From: Propionibacterium cyclohexanicum
GTDB taxonomy: Bacteria > Actinomycetota > Actinomycetes > Propionibacteriales > Propionibacteriaceae
Assembly: GCF_900111365.1 (NCBI RefSeq)
Contig: NZ_FOGZ01000014.1
Location: 1-64,000, forward strand
DNA: 64,000 nt
Reading direction: 5' to 3'
A program made the position numbers and the translations under genes. Every line of letters begins with the position of its first letter. Position 1 is the first letter of the stretch. A model generated the notes under the pieces. That model was not told the DNA's origin, searched no databases, and saw only the letters and a program-made list of their open reading frames with translations. This document shows positions 9,705-18,707 of this stretch, piece by piece.

Positions 9705-10361
9705 ATGGCCCACATCCGCGTGGTGACCGGTCACGACCGATACGCCGATCCCTGGCATCCCTTCGAGGAGACATCCGCCGCGGTGAGCGAGATCCTCGCC
9801 GCGCAGGGACATGGCGTCGACGTACAACTCGACGAGCCCGCGGCGCTCACCGGGCTGCGGCATGTGGATCTCGTGGTGGTGAATCTCGGGGGCAATCCCG
9901 AGGTGAACCTCGCACCGGACGCGCGGTGGAGCGCAGCCCAAGCCGAGTTCGGCGCCTGGATCCGCGAGGGGGGCCGGGTGCTGGGCCTGCACACCGCGAG
10001 CAACGCCTTCCCCGACTGGCCCGAGTGGCCCGCGCTGCTGGGAGGCCAGTGGATCCGCGGCAGCTCATGGCATCCCAAGCGCAGTGTCGCCACCTTCGAG
10101 CCCTGTCCCGAAACCGTCGGGCACCCGATCTGGGCCGGCTGCGTCCCGGTGAGCTGTTACGACGAGCGCTACAGCGGGCTCGAGGTGCACCCCACCAGCG
10201 TCCCCCTGGTGCGCCACGAGCTCTCGGAGCACTGGGAGGTGATGGGCTGGCTGAACGGCGACAATGTCATCTACGACGGGATGGGGCACAACGCCCGCTC
10301 CTACAGCTCGCCGAGCAGAGCGCGCTTCCTCGTCAACGAGGTGGACTGGCTGCTCGGCTGA
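9705..10361 (+). CDS. ThuA-domain protein (trehalose-utilisation/class I glutamine amidotransferase-like fold)
   Basis: 218-residue cytosolic protein starting MAHIRVVTGHDRYADPWH behind GGAAGGA. The opening RVVTGH, the LVVVNLGG strand, the GGRVLGLHTASNAFPDWPEW segment and the late DNVIYDGMGHNARSY segment fit the ThuA family. ThuA-like proteins are linked to sugar metabolism, but biochemical roles are poorly known. It sits between the dehydratase activator and an MFS pump with no clear pathway partners. Confidence 0.75.
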   Translation: MAHIRVVTGHDRYADPWHPFEETSAAVSEILAAQGHGVDVQLDEPAALTGLRHVDLVVVNLGGNPEVNLAPDARWSAAQAEFGAWIREGGRVLGLHTASNAFPDWPEWPALLGGQWIRGSSWHPKRSVATFEPCPETVGHPIWAGCVPVSCYDERYSGLEVHPTSVPLVRHELSEHWEVMGWLNGDNVIYDGMGHNARSYSSPSRARFLVNEVDWLLG

Positions 10362-10428
10362 CCAGGCCCTTGCCCCGGCACTGCCGGCTCATCGAATCGT
10401 GTCGGTGGCGGTCGCTAGATTGGGTCGA

Positions 10429-11784
10429 GTGGAGAACCCCCCGCTCGAGAACCCCACACCATCCCAGGCTCCCCAGCCTGCCGCCGCGGTCCCGGGCACC
10501 GATCCTGTGTGGAAGCGGCGCATAGCGCTGTTCCTGACCGGCCAGAGCGTGTCGCTGTTCGGGTCGATGCTCGTGCAGTACGCCGTCATGTGGTATCTCA
10601 CGCTCGAGACGAAGTCCGGCACCGTCATGATGGCCTACTCCGTGTTCGCCTTCGTGCCCCAGGCGCTGGTCTCGCTGTTCGGTGGCACCCTGGCCGACCG
10701 CGTCAACCGCAAGGTGCTCATCATCTGCTCCGACGCAACGATCGCGCTCACGACGCTGGTTCTGGCGCTCGTGATGAACGCCGGACATACCGACCTGTGG
10801 CTCATCTATGCCGCCGTCGCAGTGCGCTCGGTGGGAGCCGGCTTCCAGACACCGGCAGTCTCGGCGGTGATCCCGCAGCTCGTGCCCCAGGCGCATCTGC
10901 TGCGCATCAACGGCATCAATACGACGATCCAGTCCGCCATGGCGCTGCTGGCCCCCGCCGCCGCGGGGGCGGTCTTCGCGGCCGGCGGCATCGTGCCGAC
11001 CTTCTTCGTCGACGTCGTCACCGCCGCCATCGGGATCGCGATCCTCGCATTCATCCCGGTCCCCACGCTGCGCAGCCCGACTGCGGGGGCGAGCTCCTAT
11101 CTGGCCGATCTGACACAGGGAGTGCGCTACGCCTTCGGCAACCGGGTCGTGCGCTGGGTGATGACGGTGTACGCGATCATCTTCGTGCTCACCGGGGCAC
11201 CGTCGTTCCTCACCCCGCTCATGGTCACCCGCAGCTTCGGTGACGAGGTGTGGATGCTCACTGTGCTGGAGATCACCTTCTCGGCAGGGATGATGCTGGC
11301 TGGCGGCGCGATCTCGGCCTGGTTCACCCGCCGCTCCCGAGAGCACATGATCCTCGTCGCCTGCATCTGCTTCGGACTGCTGTCCATCGCGCTGGGACTG
11401 TCCACGAATCTGTGGCCCTTCTACGTTTTCATGTTCTGCACCGGGGCGGCGGTGCCGTTCTTCTCGACCCCGGCCATGACCCTGCTCCAGGAGAAGATCG
11501 CCCCCGAGTACATGGGCCGGGTGTTCAGCTTCATCTCGATCGTCTTCGCGCTCGGGATGCCCGTGGGCATGCTGGTCTTCGGACCGCTCGCCGATCGATT
11601 CAGCGTCGAGTCCTTGCTCGTGGTGGCCGGCATCATCACGCTGGGGGTGGTTGCGGTCGCCTTCTCGATTCCCGATGGACGAAGCGCCCTGGCCGACGGG
11701 CGCGCCTACCGCGCCCTCAAACGCACCGAGGCCACCCACGCCACTGACGAGGATCGGGACGGCAGCTCCCCAGACGGCATGTGA
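10429..11784 (+). CDS. MFS transporter (MFS_3, EntS/macrolide-efflux-like)
   Basis: About 451 residues with 12 predicted membrane spans. The N-terminal GQSVSLFGSMLVQYAVMWYLT segment and the loop GGTLADRVNRKV (MFS motif A) match the MFS_3 drug/siderophore exporter group. Start chosen at GTG 10429 (VENPPLENPTP); a frame open back to 10264 is out of keeping with a membrane N-terminus and overlaps the ThuA gene. It likely exports a small molecule, but the substrate is unknown. Its stop is 6 bp from the end of the convergent flavoprotein gene. Confidence 0.82.
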   Translation: MENPPLENPTPSQAPQPAAAVPGTDPVWKRRIALFLTGQSVSLFGSMLVQYAVMWYLTLETKSGTVMMAYSVFAFVPQALVSLFGGTLADRVNRKVLIICSDATIALTTLVLALVMNAGHTDLWLIYAAVAVRSVGAGFQTPAVSAVIPQLVPQAHLLRINGINTTIQSAMALLAPAAAGAVFAAGGIVPTFFVDVVTAAIGIAILAFIPVPTLRSPTAGASSYLADLTQGVRYAFGNRVVRWVMTVYAIIFVLTGAPSFLTPLMVTRSFGDEVWMLTVLEITFSAGMMLAGGAISAWFTRRSREHMILVACICFGLLSIALGLSTNLWPFYVFMFCTGAAVPFFSTPAMTLLQEKIAPEYMGRVFSFISIVFALGMPVGMLVFGPLADRFSVESLLVVAGIITLGVVAVAFSIPDGRSALADGRAYRALKRTEATHATDEDRDGSSPDGM

Positions 11785-11790
11785 GCCGGT

Positions 11791-13368
11791 TCAGCTCGCC
11801 ACCGGACTGCTCGTCACGTGCAGCGTGCCCGAGGCATCGCAGGCCACCCGGATCGTCCGCTCCCACTTCGGACTGCTCTGGGGATGGTCGATACGGCGGT
11901 GCCATCCCCTGGTTTCGGGGCGCGCGATGGCGGCGGCGGCCATCGCTGCGCCGACCGCGCGCAGATTGGTGGCGGTGAGGCCGAGCTCGCCGAAGTCGTC
12001 GTCGCCGGGCAGCCGGGCCAAGAAGTCGGACGCCTTGCGCAAACGCTCGTGCTCGCGACTCAGCCCCAGCGCCCCCTCGGAGGCCGTGCGGATGCCCGGA
12101 AGGGTGCTGGCCGGCGAGCAGCCCTCGGACTCTCGGGCCACCGGGGCACCACATGACGGCAGGGGTGCGCCGCTCAGCTTCGAGCCCACCGAGATGCCGG
12201 AGACCAGAGCCCAGGCGATCTGGGCGTCGGCAGCGCCACCGGCCCCCAGCGCCCCGGTGCAGGACACCTCGCCGGCGGCGAACAGGCCGGGCACCTCGGT
12301 TTCCCCGTCGGCATCGGCGGCGATGCCCCCCACCAGTGACTGCGCTGCGGGCCGGATCGGCAGGGGCGCGGAGACCGGGTCAACCCCCTGCTCACGGCAG
12401 GCGCGGGCGGTGGCCAGGTAGGGGTACAGGCCCCAACTCTGAGCCCCGATACCGCGCGCATCGAGGAACAGCCCCGAGCCGCCGCGGGCACTGCGCGCAT
12501 CGTGGATGGCCATCGCCAGGACCGGTTCGGCCACGGAATCCAGCGGGCCGAGCTCGTCCAGCACCGGACGGCCCTGGTCGTCCACGATCCGTGCCCCAGC
12601 ACGTCGCAGGGCGGCGCCGAGTTCCACGAGCGGCTCCCCGGGCAGGTGGACGCGTGCCGAGGCGGCCAGGGCGGTGGGCGCGAAATGGGTGAACTCCAGG
12701 TCGCGCAGCGCCGCACCGGCGCGCAGCGCCATGGCCAGCCCGTCCCCGGTTGCCGAACGCGGCGCGGTGGTCGCGGACCACAGCTGGCCAGCGCCGCCGC
12801 TGGCCAGCACGACGACTGGCGCCAGGTAGTCACCGATCAGCCCGTCGCGTCCCAGCACCCGCAGTCCCGCGACGTGGCCGCCGCCATCGGTGAGCACGTC
12901 CACCGCTCTGCGGTCGGTGTCGATCCGCAGGTTGCTTGCTGGTGCTGCGGCCCCCGTGCGCACCACGGCTGACAAGGTGCGCTGAAGCTGGGTGCCGGCC
13001 GGCTGGCGGGGGTCGGCGTGGCGGGTGTCGAAGCTGTCTGCCCAGCTGTCGAGTTGCGCGAAGACCTCGGGAGCTCTGCTCAGCAGGGCCTGCGCGGCTG
13101 CCCGATCGGCCAGCCCCCCGGTCTGCGCCACCCAGGCATCGATGTCCTCGGCAGTGCGCCATCGGGTTCCCTGGGACAGCGACCAGGAGGTGGCCGAGGC
13201 TGCCAGGGTCTGGCGGCTCACCAGTACTGCTGGCAGCTGGGAGCCGAGCAGGCGGGCCGCGACGCTCAGGCCGGCAGCGCCGGCCCCGACGATCACGACT
13301 CCGGTGTGCCGGGTCCAGCTCGGTTCGGGCGTCCGGATTTGCCGTGCCAGTCGTGTCGTCGTCGCCAT
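11791..13368 (-). CDS. NadB-like FAD-dependent oxidoreductase with altered active site
   Basis: 525-residue member of the succinate dehydrogenase/L-aspartate oxidase flavoprotein family. The dinucleotide-binding motif VIVGAGAAGLS is at residues 24-34, LASGGAGQLW and ATGDGLAMALRAGA are typical of NadB, and GLFAAGEV follows near residue 370. Several usual NadB catalytic positions are changed: the HPT motif reads FAPTAL, the APRD(I/V)VARAI arginine region reads VAEPVLAMAI, the HYxxGG motif reads AQSLVGGI, and the usual GANRLASNSLLE segment reads ALGAGGAADAQIAWAL. NadA and NadC are absent nearby. It may be a non-canonical NadB or a flavoenzyme of other function. The conserved cofactor fold makes the family call safe, but the specific activity is doubtful. 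Confidence 0.7.
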   Translation of the reverse strand: MATTTRLARQIRTPEPSWTRHTGVVIVGAGAAGLSVAARLLGSQLPAVLVSRQTLAASATSWSLSQGTRWRTAEDIDAWVAQTGGLADRAAAQALLSRAPEVFAQLDSWADSFDTRHADPRQPAGTQLQRTLSAVVRTGAAAPASNLRIDTDRRAVDVLTDGGGHVAGLRVLGRDGLIGDYLAPVVVLASGGAGQLWSATTAPRSATGDGLAMALRAGAALRDLEFTHFAPTALAASARVHLPGEPLVELGAALRRAGARIVDDQGRPVLDELGPLDSVAEPVLAMAIHDARSARGGSGLFLDARGIGAQSWGLYPYLATARACREQGVDPVSAPLPIRPAAQSLVGGIAADADGETEVPGLFAAGEVSCTGALGAGGAADAQIAWALVSGISVGSKLSGAPLPSCGAPVARESEGCSPASTLPGIRTASEGALGLSREHERLRKASDFLARLPGDDDFGELGLTATNLRAVGAAMAAAAIARPETRGWHRRIDHPQSSPKWERTIRVACDASGTLHVTSSPVAS

Positions 13369-13556
13369 CGCAGCCCCCGAAATGCTTGTCCACAGTCCTG
13401 CTCAGCATGCTACGTGGTACGATGGTCCTGTGCGCAGGCACGTGCCCCGTCGGGTGCCCGCGCACGAGAGGACATGTCGTGGCTCAATGCGCCACCGCAG
13501 GCGGATGCCACGGCCAGTGGATCACCACCTGACGGCGGAGCGCGGTAGGGGGAACG

Positions 13557-14306
13557 GTGACACCTGAGGAACAGAAGAAGGCGCTCGGCATGAGCGTCGC
13601 CCAATGGCAGCAGGTCGAGGACGCCCAGCGCACCACGGCGACCAAGCTCAACTGGTTGCGGGCCGGTGTGCTGGGTGCCAACGACGGGATCGTCTCGGTT
13701 GCCGGTCTCGTCATGGGCGTCGCGGGTGCCACCACTGCGCGCTCGAGCATTCTGGTGGCCGGGGTTGCCGGGCTGGTGTCGGGCGCCCTGAGCATGGCGG
13801 CCGGGGAATATGTATCGGTGAGCACCCAGCGCGACTCCGAACGCGCCATGCTGCGCAAGGAGAGCACCGAGCTGGCCACCGACCCGGGCGGCGAGCTTGC
13901 CGAGCTGACCGGGCTCTATGAGCAGAAGGGCTTGTCGCACGAGCTGGCCCACCGGGTGGCGGTGGAACTCACGGCCCACGACGCGCTGGCGGCGCACGCC
14001 GAGGTCGAACTGGGCATCGACATGGACGAGATCGCCAACCCCTGGCAGGCCGCGGGGGCGAGCATGGTGAGTTTTTCGGTCGGCGCCCTGGTCCCGCTGA
14101 TGTTCATTCTCTTCGTACCCGGCACGCTGCGGTATGTGGCCACTGTCGTCGCGGTCGGAATTGCTCTGGCGCTCACCGGAATCGTGAGTTCTCGGCTCGG
14201 ACGCTCGCCCTCGGCGGCGGCAACGATCCGCAATGTGCTCGGGGGCTTCGTGGCGATGGCCGTCACCTACGGGATCGGGCGGCTGGTCGGGGTGGGGCTG
14301 GGGTGA
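13557..14306 (+). CDS. VIT1/CCC1-family iron/manganese transporter
   Basis: 249-residue membrane protein. The first helix region LNWLRAGVLGANDGIVSVAGLVMGVAGA and the following SGALSMAAGEYVSVSTQRDSE are hallmark VIT family sequences. A cytosolic acidic helical hairpin (residues about 90-165, metal-binding domain in plant VIT1) and three C-terminal helices follow. GTG 13557 is preceded by TAGGGGG at good spacing. It probably exports or sequesters Fe2+ or Mn2+. Divergent from the NadB-like gene. Confidence 0.87.
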   Translation: MTPEEQKKALGMSVAQWQQVEDAQRTTATKLNWLRAGVLGANDGIVSVAGLVMGVAGATTARSSILVAGVAGLVSGALSMAAGEYVSVSTQRDSERAMLRKESTELATDPGGELAELTGLYEQKGLSHELAHRVAVELTAHDALAAHAEVELGIDMDEIANPWQAAGASMVSFSVGALVPLMFILFVPGTLRYVATVVAVGIALALTGIVSSRLGRSPSAAATIRNVLGGFVAMAVTYGIGRLVGVGLG

Positions 14307-14313
14307 TCGGGCG

Positions 14314-15000
14314 ATGAGCAGCTCACCGTCGGCGAGCAGGCACCCCTTCGCGGCTCAGTGGAATCACAACAGTCACTACTACCCGCGGATCGCCGAACTG
14401 CTCGATGGCCGTCATCTCGTGCTCGACGTCGGCTGCGGCGACGGAAGCCTGGCTCGTTTCCTGGCCACCGGGCAGGTGGACGCCACCGACCGGGAGATCG
14501 ACGGCGCTCAGCCAGCCCAGAGCTCCCCGGAAGGCACGGCGCGCCACGAGGTTCTCGGCATCGACATCGACGCCCCGGCGCTCCCGAAGGACGGCCCCGG
14601 CACGCACTTCGTGCTGGCCGATGGTCAGCAGCTGCCCTACCCGGCCGGCAGCTTCGATGCCGTGGTCTGCGTTGCTGCACTGCATCATATGAATGCCCGT
14701 CTGGCGCTGGCGGAGATGCGCCGAGTGCTGCGCCCCGGGGGACGTATCGTGGTGCTCGGATTGGCGCGTCGCTCGTGGCGCCCCGATCATCTGGTCACCG
14801 AGCTGCGCGATGTGGTCCTCAACGCCTGGTGGCGGCAGAGAGCCCACTACGTCGAAGCCGACACCCTTACCGCGAAGCCCGAGTTGGGCTGGGCGGACAC
14901 CCGTGCGCTGCTCGAGCGGGCGCTGCCCGGGGTCGATGTGCGCCGCGTGCCGCTGTGGCGCTGGCTGGCGGTCTGGGATGCGCCGCAGGCCGCCGGTTAG
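14314..15000 (+). CDS. SAM-dependent class I methyltransferase
   Basis: 228-residue soluble protein. The glycine-rich motif I is LVLDVGCGDGSLARFL near residue 35, followed by an acidic residue in IDIDAPAL, then FDAVVCVAALHHM (motif IV-like) and MRRVLRPGGRIVVLGLAR. This is the Methyltransf_11/25 arrangement. The start MSSSPSASRHPF at 14314 is 7 bp after the transporter stop. The substrate is unknown; small-molecule methylation is likelier than DNA or RNA from the architecture. Confidence 0.8.
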   Translation: MSSSPSASRHPFAAQWNHNSHYYPRIAELLDGRHLVLDVGCGDGSLARFLATGQVDATDREIDGAQPAQSSPEGTARHEVLGIDIDAPALPKDGPGTHFVLADGQQLPYPAGSFDAVVCVAALHHMNARLALAEMRRVLRPGGRIVVLGLARRSWRPDHLVTELRDVVLNAWWRQRAHYVEADTLTAKPELGWADTRALLERALPGVDVRRVPLWRWLAVWDAPQAAG

Positions 15001-15133
15001 CCGCCCGTCCACCATTCGTGACGCCGGGGTGCCTGCTGAGCGGGCAGCACCGGGGCGCCGACTCGCGTGCACGACGATGCGCGCGCAACAATTGGGTGCG
15101 GCTCACAATGTCGCAGACCGTGGGAGGAAGACC

Positions 15134-15613
15134 ATGCGTATTGTCCTGGGTAGTGACCATGCCGGGTTCGAACTGAAAGAGCACCTGGTTGAGTACGTGC
15201 GCAGCCTGGGGCATGAGGTCCTCGACGTGGGCACTCACTCTCCGCAGCGCACTGACTACCCGATCTACGGTGCGGCGGCGGCACGCAAGGTTGCCAGTGG
15301 CGACGCCGATCTGGCGATCTTGGTGTGCGGAACCGGCATCGGCATCGGGATTGCCGCCAACAAGGTGCGTGGCGTGCGCTGCGCCATCGTCTCCGATGTC
15401 TACTCCGCGAGCATGGCCCGCTCCCACAACGAGGCGAACGCCCTGGCGTTGGGCGGGCGTGTGATCGGGACCGGGCTTGCCGAGGCCATCGTGGATGCCT
15501 GGCTCGGTGCGACGTTTGCCGGTGGGCGTCACGCCCGGCGTGTCGCCCAGCTCAATGAGCTCGAGGCGCAGGAGGCGCCGGAACACGACGTGGCCTCCGG
15601 CGCCCGAGGCTGA
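15134..15613 (+). CDS. rpiB: Ribose-5-phosphate isomerase B (RpiB/LacAB family)
   Basis: 159-residue cytosolic isomerase interconverting ribose-5-phosphate and ribulose-5-phosphate in the pentose phosphate pathway. Family motifs are IVLGSDHAGFELK at the N-terminus, ILVCGTGIGIGIAANK with the catalytic cysteine, and SHNEANALALGGRVIG. The start at 15134 is supported by GGGAGG eight bases upstream. Length is typical. The C-terminal 15 residues are variable and uninformative. Confidence 0.9.
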   Translation: MRIVLGSDHAGFELKEHLVEYVRSLGHEVLDVGTHSPQRTDYPIYGAAAARKVASGDADLAILVCGTGIGIGIAANKVRGVRCAIVSDVYSASMARSHNEANALALGGRVIGTGLAEAIVDAWLGATFAGGRHARRVAQLNELEAQEAPEHDVASGARG

Positions 15614-15639
15614 GCGCGGCGGCCAGGACCCGGCCGCGC
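15614..15639. terminator. Probable hairpin terminator between convergent rpiB and cysN
   Basis: GCGCGGC (15614-15620) pairs with GCCGCGC (15633-15639). A second short stem (CTGGG/CCCAG) lies at about 15648-15660. No T-run is visible, as is common in high-GC actinobacteria. The position between convergent genes supports a bidirectional terminator. Confidence 0.45.
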
Positions 15640-15661
15640 CTGAGTGGCTGGGCGGCCCAGC

Positions 15662-17041
15662 TCAGATCTGCCAGTCGTCGGGTGGCGTGAAGGAATCGCC
15701 GAAGGCCTCGTGGCCGCGCACCATGCCTGCTGCCAGGGTCCAGCCCGACTGCGGATCCACGAGCACGAACGCCCCGCCGTGGCGGGTCTCGAGGTAGCTC
15801 TCGGCCATCACCGGGCCGGCCAGCCGCACCGAGATCCGGCCGATGTCGTTGAGTGCCAGGGCTTGGGCAGGTGCCGGGCTCATCGTCGCGAGATCCAGCC
15901 TGCCCTTGATCTGGTCCACGACGGCTTTCACCGTCGTCGAGCCGTGCTTGAGCAGGACGCGCGAGCCCACCTGCAAAGGCTGCTCGGCCACCCAGCAGAC
16001 CATCGCGTCGAGAGTCGTCACGGGTCGGGGAGCGTCCGCGGCAGACGAGATGAGGGAGCCACGGGGAGCATCGATGTCATCGGTGAGGCGCAGCGCCACC
16101 GACTGTCCCGCCACTGCACTGTCGAGTTGACGGCCGGCCAGGTCGATGCCGGCGATCCGGGAGCTCAGCCCTGAGGGCAGCACCACCACCTCGTCGCCGA
16201 CATGGACCTGTCCCGCAGTGAGCTGACCGGCGTAGCCGCGGTACTCGATCTGGCGGGGGTCGAGTGCGCTCGACTGCGGGCGCAGCACCAGCTGGACTGG
16301 GAAGCGGAAGCCCTCGACGGGGTCCGTGCTGGGCAGCATGCCGTCGAGCAACTGCAGCAGGCTCGGGCCGTGGTACCAGGACATGGTGTCCGAGGTATGC
16401 ACGATATTGTCGCCCGTGAGGGCCGCTGTGGGAATTGTCGTGATGTCCTCGATGCCCAGCCCGGCGCTCACCGCGCGGACCTCGGCGGCGACCTTCTCGT
16501 AGACGGTCCGGTCATAGCCGACCAGGTCGATCTTGTTGACGGCAACGACCACCTGCGGGACGCGCAGCAGCGCAGCCACCGCGAGATGACGGCGAGTCTG
16601 CTCCAGCACGCCGTGCCGGGCGTCGATGAGGAGCACGAGCACATCGGCTGTGGACGAACCCGTCACGGTATTGCGGGTGTACTGAACGTGCCCGGGGCAG
16701 TCGGCAAGGATGTAGCTGCGCTTGGCGGTGGCGAAATAGCGGTAGGCGACGTCGATGGTGATGCCCTGCTCCCGTTCGGCCCGCAGCCCGTCGGTGAGCA
16801 GGGCCAGGTCGACATGCTCCAGGCCGCGCGCCTCGCTCACCCGTGCGACATCGGCCAGCTGATCCGCCAGGATCGACTTCGAGTCGTGCAGGAGCCGTCC
16901 GACAAGGGTGGACTTGCCGTCGTCCACGGAGCCCGCGGTCGCCAGGCGCAGCAGCACCCGCGGCTGTGGGGCCGGGCTCGTTGCGGTGAGGTGATCGTGC
17001 TCGCTGGCGCCCGGCGCCGGCGCGGTCGTGGTGGTGCTCAT
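15662..17041 (-). CDS. cysN: Sulfate adenylyltransferase subunit 1 (GTPase)
   Basis: 459-residue EF-Tu-like GTPase of ATP sulfurylase; GTP hydrolysis drives formation of adenosine-5'-phosphosulfate by CysD. G1 motif GSVDDGKST near residue 40, G2 region EREQGITIDVAYRYF, G3 DCPGHVQY and G4 NKIDL are all present. No APS-kinase domain follows, so this is CysN, not a CysNC fusion. ATG 17041 shares one base with the cysD stop (TGATG), giving tight translational coupling. Last gene of the sir-cysH-cysD-cysN operon. Confidence 0.95.
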   Translation of the reverse strand: MSTTTTAPAPGASEHDHLTATSPAPQPRVLLRLATAGSVDDGKSTLVGRLLHDSKSILADQLADVARVSEARGLEHVDLALLTDGLRAEREQGITIDVAYRYFATAKRSYILADCPGHVQYTRNTVTGSSTADVLVLLIDARHGVLEQTRRHLAVAALLRVPQVVVAVNKIDLVGYDRTVYEKVAAEVRAVSAGLGIEDITTIPTAALTGDNIVHTSDTMSWYHGPSLLQLLDGMLPSTDPVEGFRFPVQLVLRPQSSALDPRQIEYRGYAGQLTAGQVHVGDEVVVLPSGLSSRIAGIDLAGRQLDSAVAGQSVALRLTDDIDAPRGSLISSAADAPRPVTTLDAMVCWVAEQPLQVGSRVLLKHGSTTVKAVVDQIKGRLDLATMSPAPAQALALNDIGRISVRLAGPVMAESYLETRHGGAFVLVDPQSGWTLAAGMVRGHEAFGDSFTPPDDWQI

Positions 17042-17955
17042 CAGAAGTAGCCCTCCTTCTTGCGATCTTCCATGGCGGCCTCGGACAGCTTGTCGTCGGC
17101 CCGGGTGGCGCCGCGCTCGGTGATTCTCGTGGTGGCCACTTCGACGAGCACCTCGTCGATCGTCGACGCCTCGGATTCGACTGCTCCGGTGCACGACATG
17201 TCGCCGATGGTGCGATAGCGCACGCGCCGCACGCTGACCTGCTCACCGGCCCGGGGAGCGGTCACCGGCGAGACCGGCAGCAGCATCCCGTTGCGCTCGA
17301 AGACCTCGCGGTCATGGGCGAAGTACAGGCTTGGCAGTTCGATGTGCTCGGAGGCGATGTACTGCCAGACATCGAGTTCTGTCCAGTTCGACAGCGGGAA
17401 GATCCGGACGTGCTCCCCGGCGCGGTGGCGCGGGTTGTACAGGTTCCACAACTCGGGACGCTGATTGCGCGGATCCCATTGACCGAACTCGTCGCGCAGG
17501 CTCACCACCCGCTCCTTGGCGCGGGCCTTCTCCTCGTCGCGGCGTCCGCCGCCGAAGACCGCGTCGAACCGGTTCTCGGCGATCGCATCGAGCAGCGGCT
17601 GGGTCTGCAGGGGATTGCGCGTGCCGTCGGGTCGCTCCTGGAGACGGCCGTCGTCGATGTAGTCCTGCACCCTGGCGACCACCAGGCGCAGCCCGAGCTT
17701 CGCGACCACGGCGTCGCGGTAGGCGAGCACCTCGGGGAAATTGTGCCCGGTGTCCACGTGCAGCAGGGGGAAAGGCACCTTCCCCGGCCAGAAGGCCTTG
17801 GAGGCCAGGTGCAGCATGACGACGGAATCCTTGCCGCCGCTGAACAGCAGTACAGGGCGTTCCAGCTCGCCGACCGCCTCACGGATGATGTGGATGGCCT
17901 CGCCCTCGAGTGCGCCAAGATGGCTCAGGGGAGGCGCGCTCAGCGGTGCGTTCAT
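17041..17955 (-). CDS. cysD: Sulfate adenylyltransferase subunit 2
   Basis: 304-residue catalytic subunit of ATP sulfurylase, making adenosine-5'-phosphosulfate from sulfate and ATP. The PP-loop motif LLFSGGKDSVVMLHLA is near residue 37; further conserved stretches are FPLLHVDTGHNFPEVL, FGGGRRDEEKARAKER and FPLSNWTELDVWQYI. The ATG overlaps the cysH stop codon (ATGA) and the stop overlaps the cysN start, so the three genes are translationally coupled. Confidence 0.95.
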   Translation of the reverse strand: MNAPLSAPPLSHLGALEGEAIHIIREAVGELERPVLLFSGGKDSVVMLHLASKAFWPGKVPFPLLHVDTGHNFPEVLAYRDAVVAKLGLRLVVARVQDYIDDGRLQERPDGTRNPLQTQPLLDAIAENRFDAVFGGGRRDEEKARAKERVVSLRDEFGQWDPRNQRPELWNLYNPRHRAGEHVRIFPLSNWTELDVWQYIASEHIELPSLYFAHDREVFERNGMLLPVSPVTAPRAGEQVSVRRVRYRTIGDMSCTGAVESEASTIDEVLVEVATTRITERGATRADDKLSEAAMEDRKKEGYF

Positions 17956-18707
17956 AGGTGGATCCCGCATTCTGTCTTGGCCACGCCGGCCCAGCGTCCC
18001 GATCGGGGATCCTCGCCGGGTGCCACCGGGCGGGTGCAGGGTTCGCAGCCGATGGAGGGATAGCCTTCGGCGAGCAGCAGGTTGATCGGCACGTGGTGCC
18101 TCGAGGCGTAGTCGGTGAGGTCGTCGAAGCTCCAGGCGGCCAGTGGGTTGATCTTGACCATCTCGTGCGTCTGGTCCCACTCGACGAGCCCCGCGTGGGC
18201 ACGCAATGCGTTGTCCTCGCGCCGGATGCCGGTCACCCAGGCCTCGTAGCCGGCCAGTTCCCGGTTGATCGGCTCGACCTTGCGCAAGGCGCAACACAGC
18301 GTGGGATCGCGGGAATAGAGCCTCTCGCCGTACTGGGCATCCTGCTGCGCGACGCTCTGCCGGGGCAGCACGTCGATGATGTGCGCGTCGATCACCGCTG
18401 CCAAGGCGTCACGGGTGCCGATCGTCTCGGCGAAGTGGTAGCCGGTGTCGAGGAAGAGAACATCGACGCCGGGCGCGAAACGCGAGACCAGATGGGGCAG
18501 CACGGTGTCGCCGGCCATCGAGCAGGCCACGACGAGGGCCTCGCCGAACACCTCGTGCGCCCAGGCCGCCAGCTGCTCAGGGGCGGCCTCGGCCAATTCG
18601 GTACCGGCCTGTTCGGCGATTGCCTTCAGCTCGGACGCCGAGCGCCTTCGCCCCGGCCCGTGGCTGCCCGTGGCCGGTGTGCTCAGCTCGATGTGCGATT
18701 CACTCAT
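17952..18707 (-). CDS. cysH: Assimilatory adenylyl-sulfate (APS/PAPS) reductase
   Basis: Reduces activated sulfate to sulfite with thioredoxin. Two cysteine pairs, CCALRKVEP and GCEPCTRP, form the 4Fe-4S site of APS-type reductases and are missing from enterobacterial PAPS reductases; lack of a nearby APS kinase agrees with APS use. The C-terminal ECGIHL holds the catalytic cysteine. I chose ATG 18707 (MSESHIELS), which overlaps the sir stop in ATGA; a start at 18740 would lie inside sir. Confidence 0.93.
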   Translation of the reverse strand: MSESHIELSTPATGSHGPGRRRSASELKAIAEQAGTELAEAAPEQLAAWAHEVFGEALVVACSMAGDTVLPHLVSRFAPGVDVLFLDTGYHFAETIGTRDALAAVIDAHIIDVLPRQSVAQQDAQYGERLYSRDPTLCCALRKVEPINRELAGYEAWVTGIRREDNALRAHAGLVEWDQTHEMVKINPLAAWSFDDLTDYASRHHVPINLLLAEGYPSIGCEPCTRPVAPGEDPRSGRWAGVAKTECGIHL

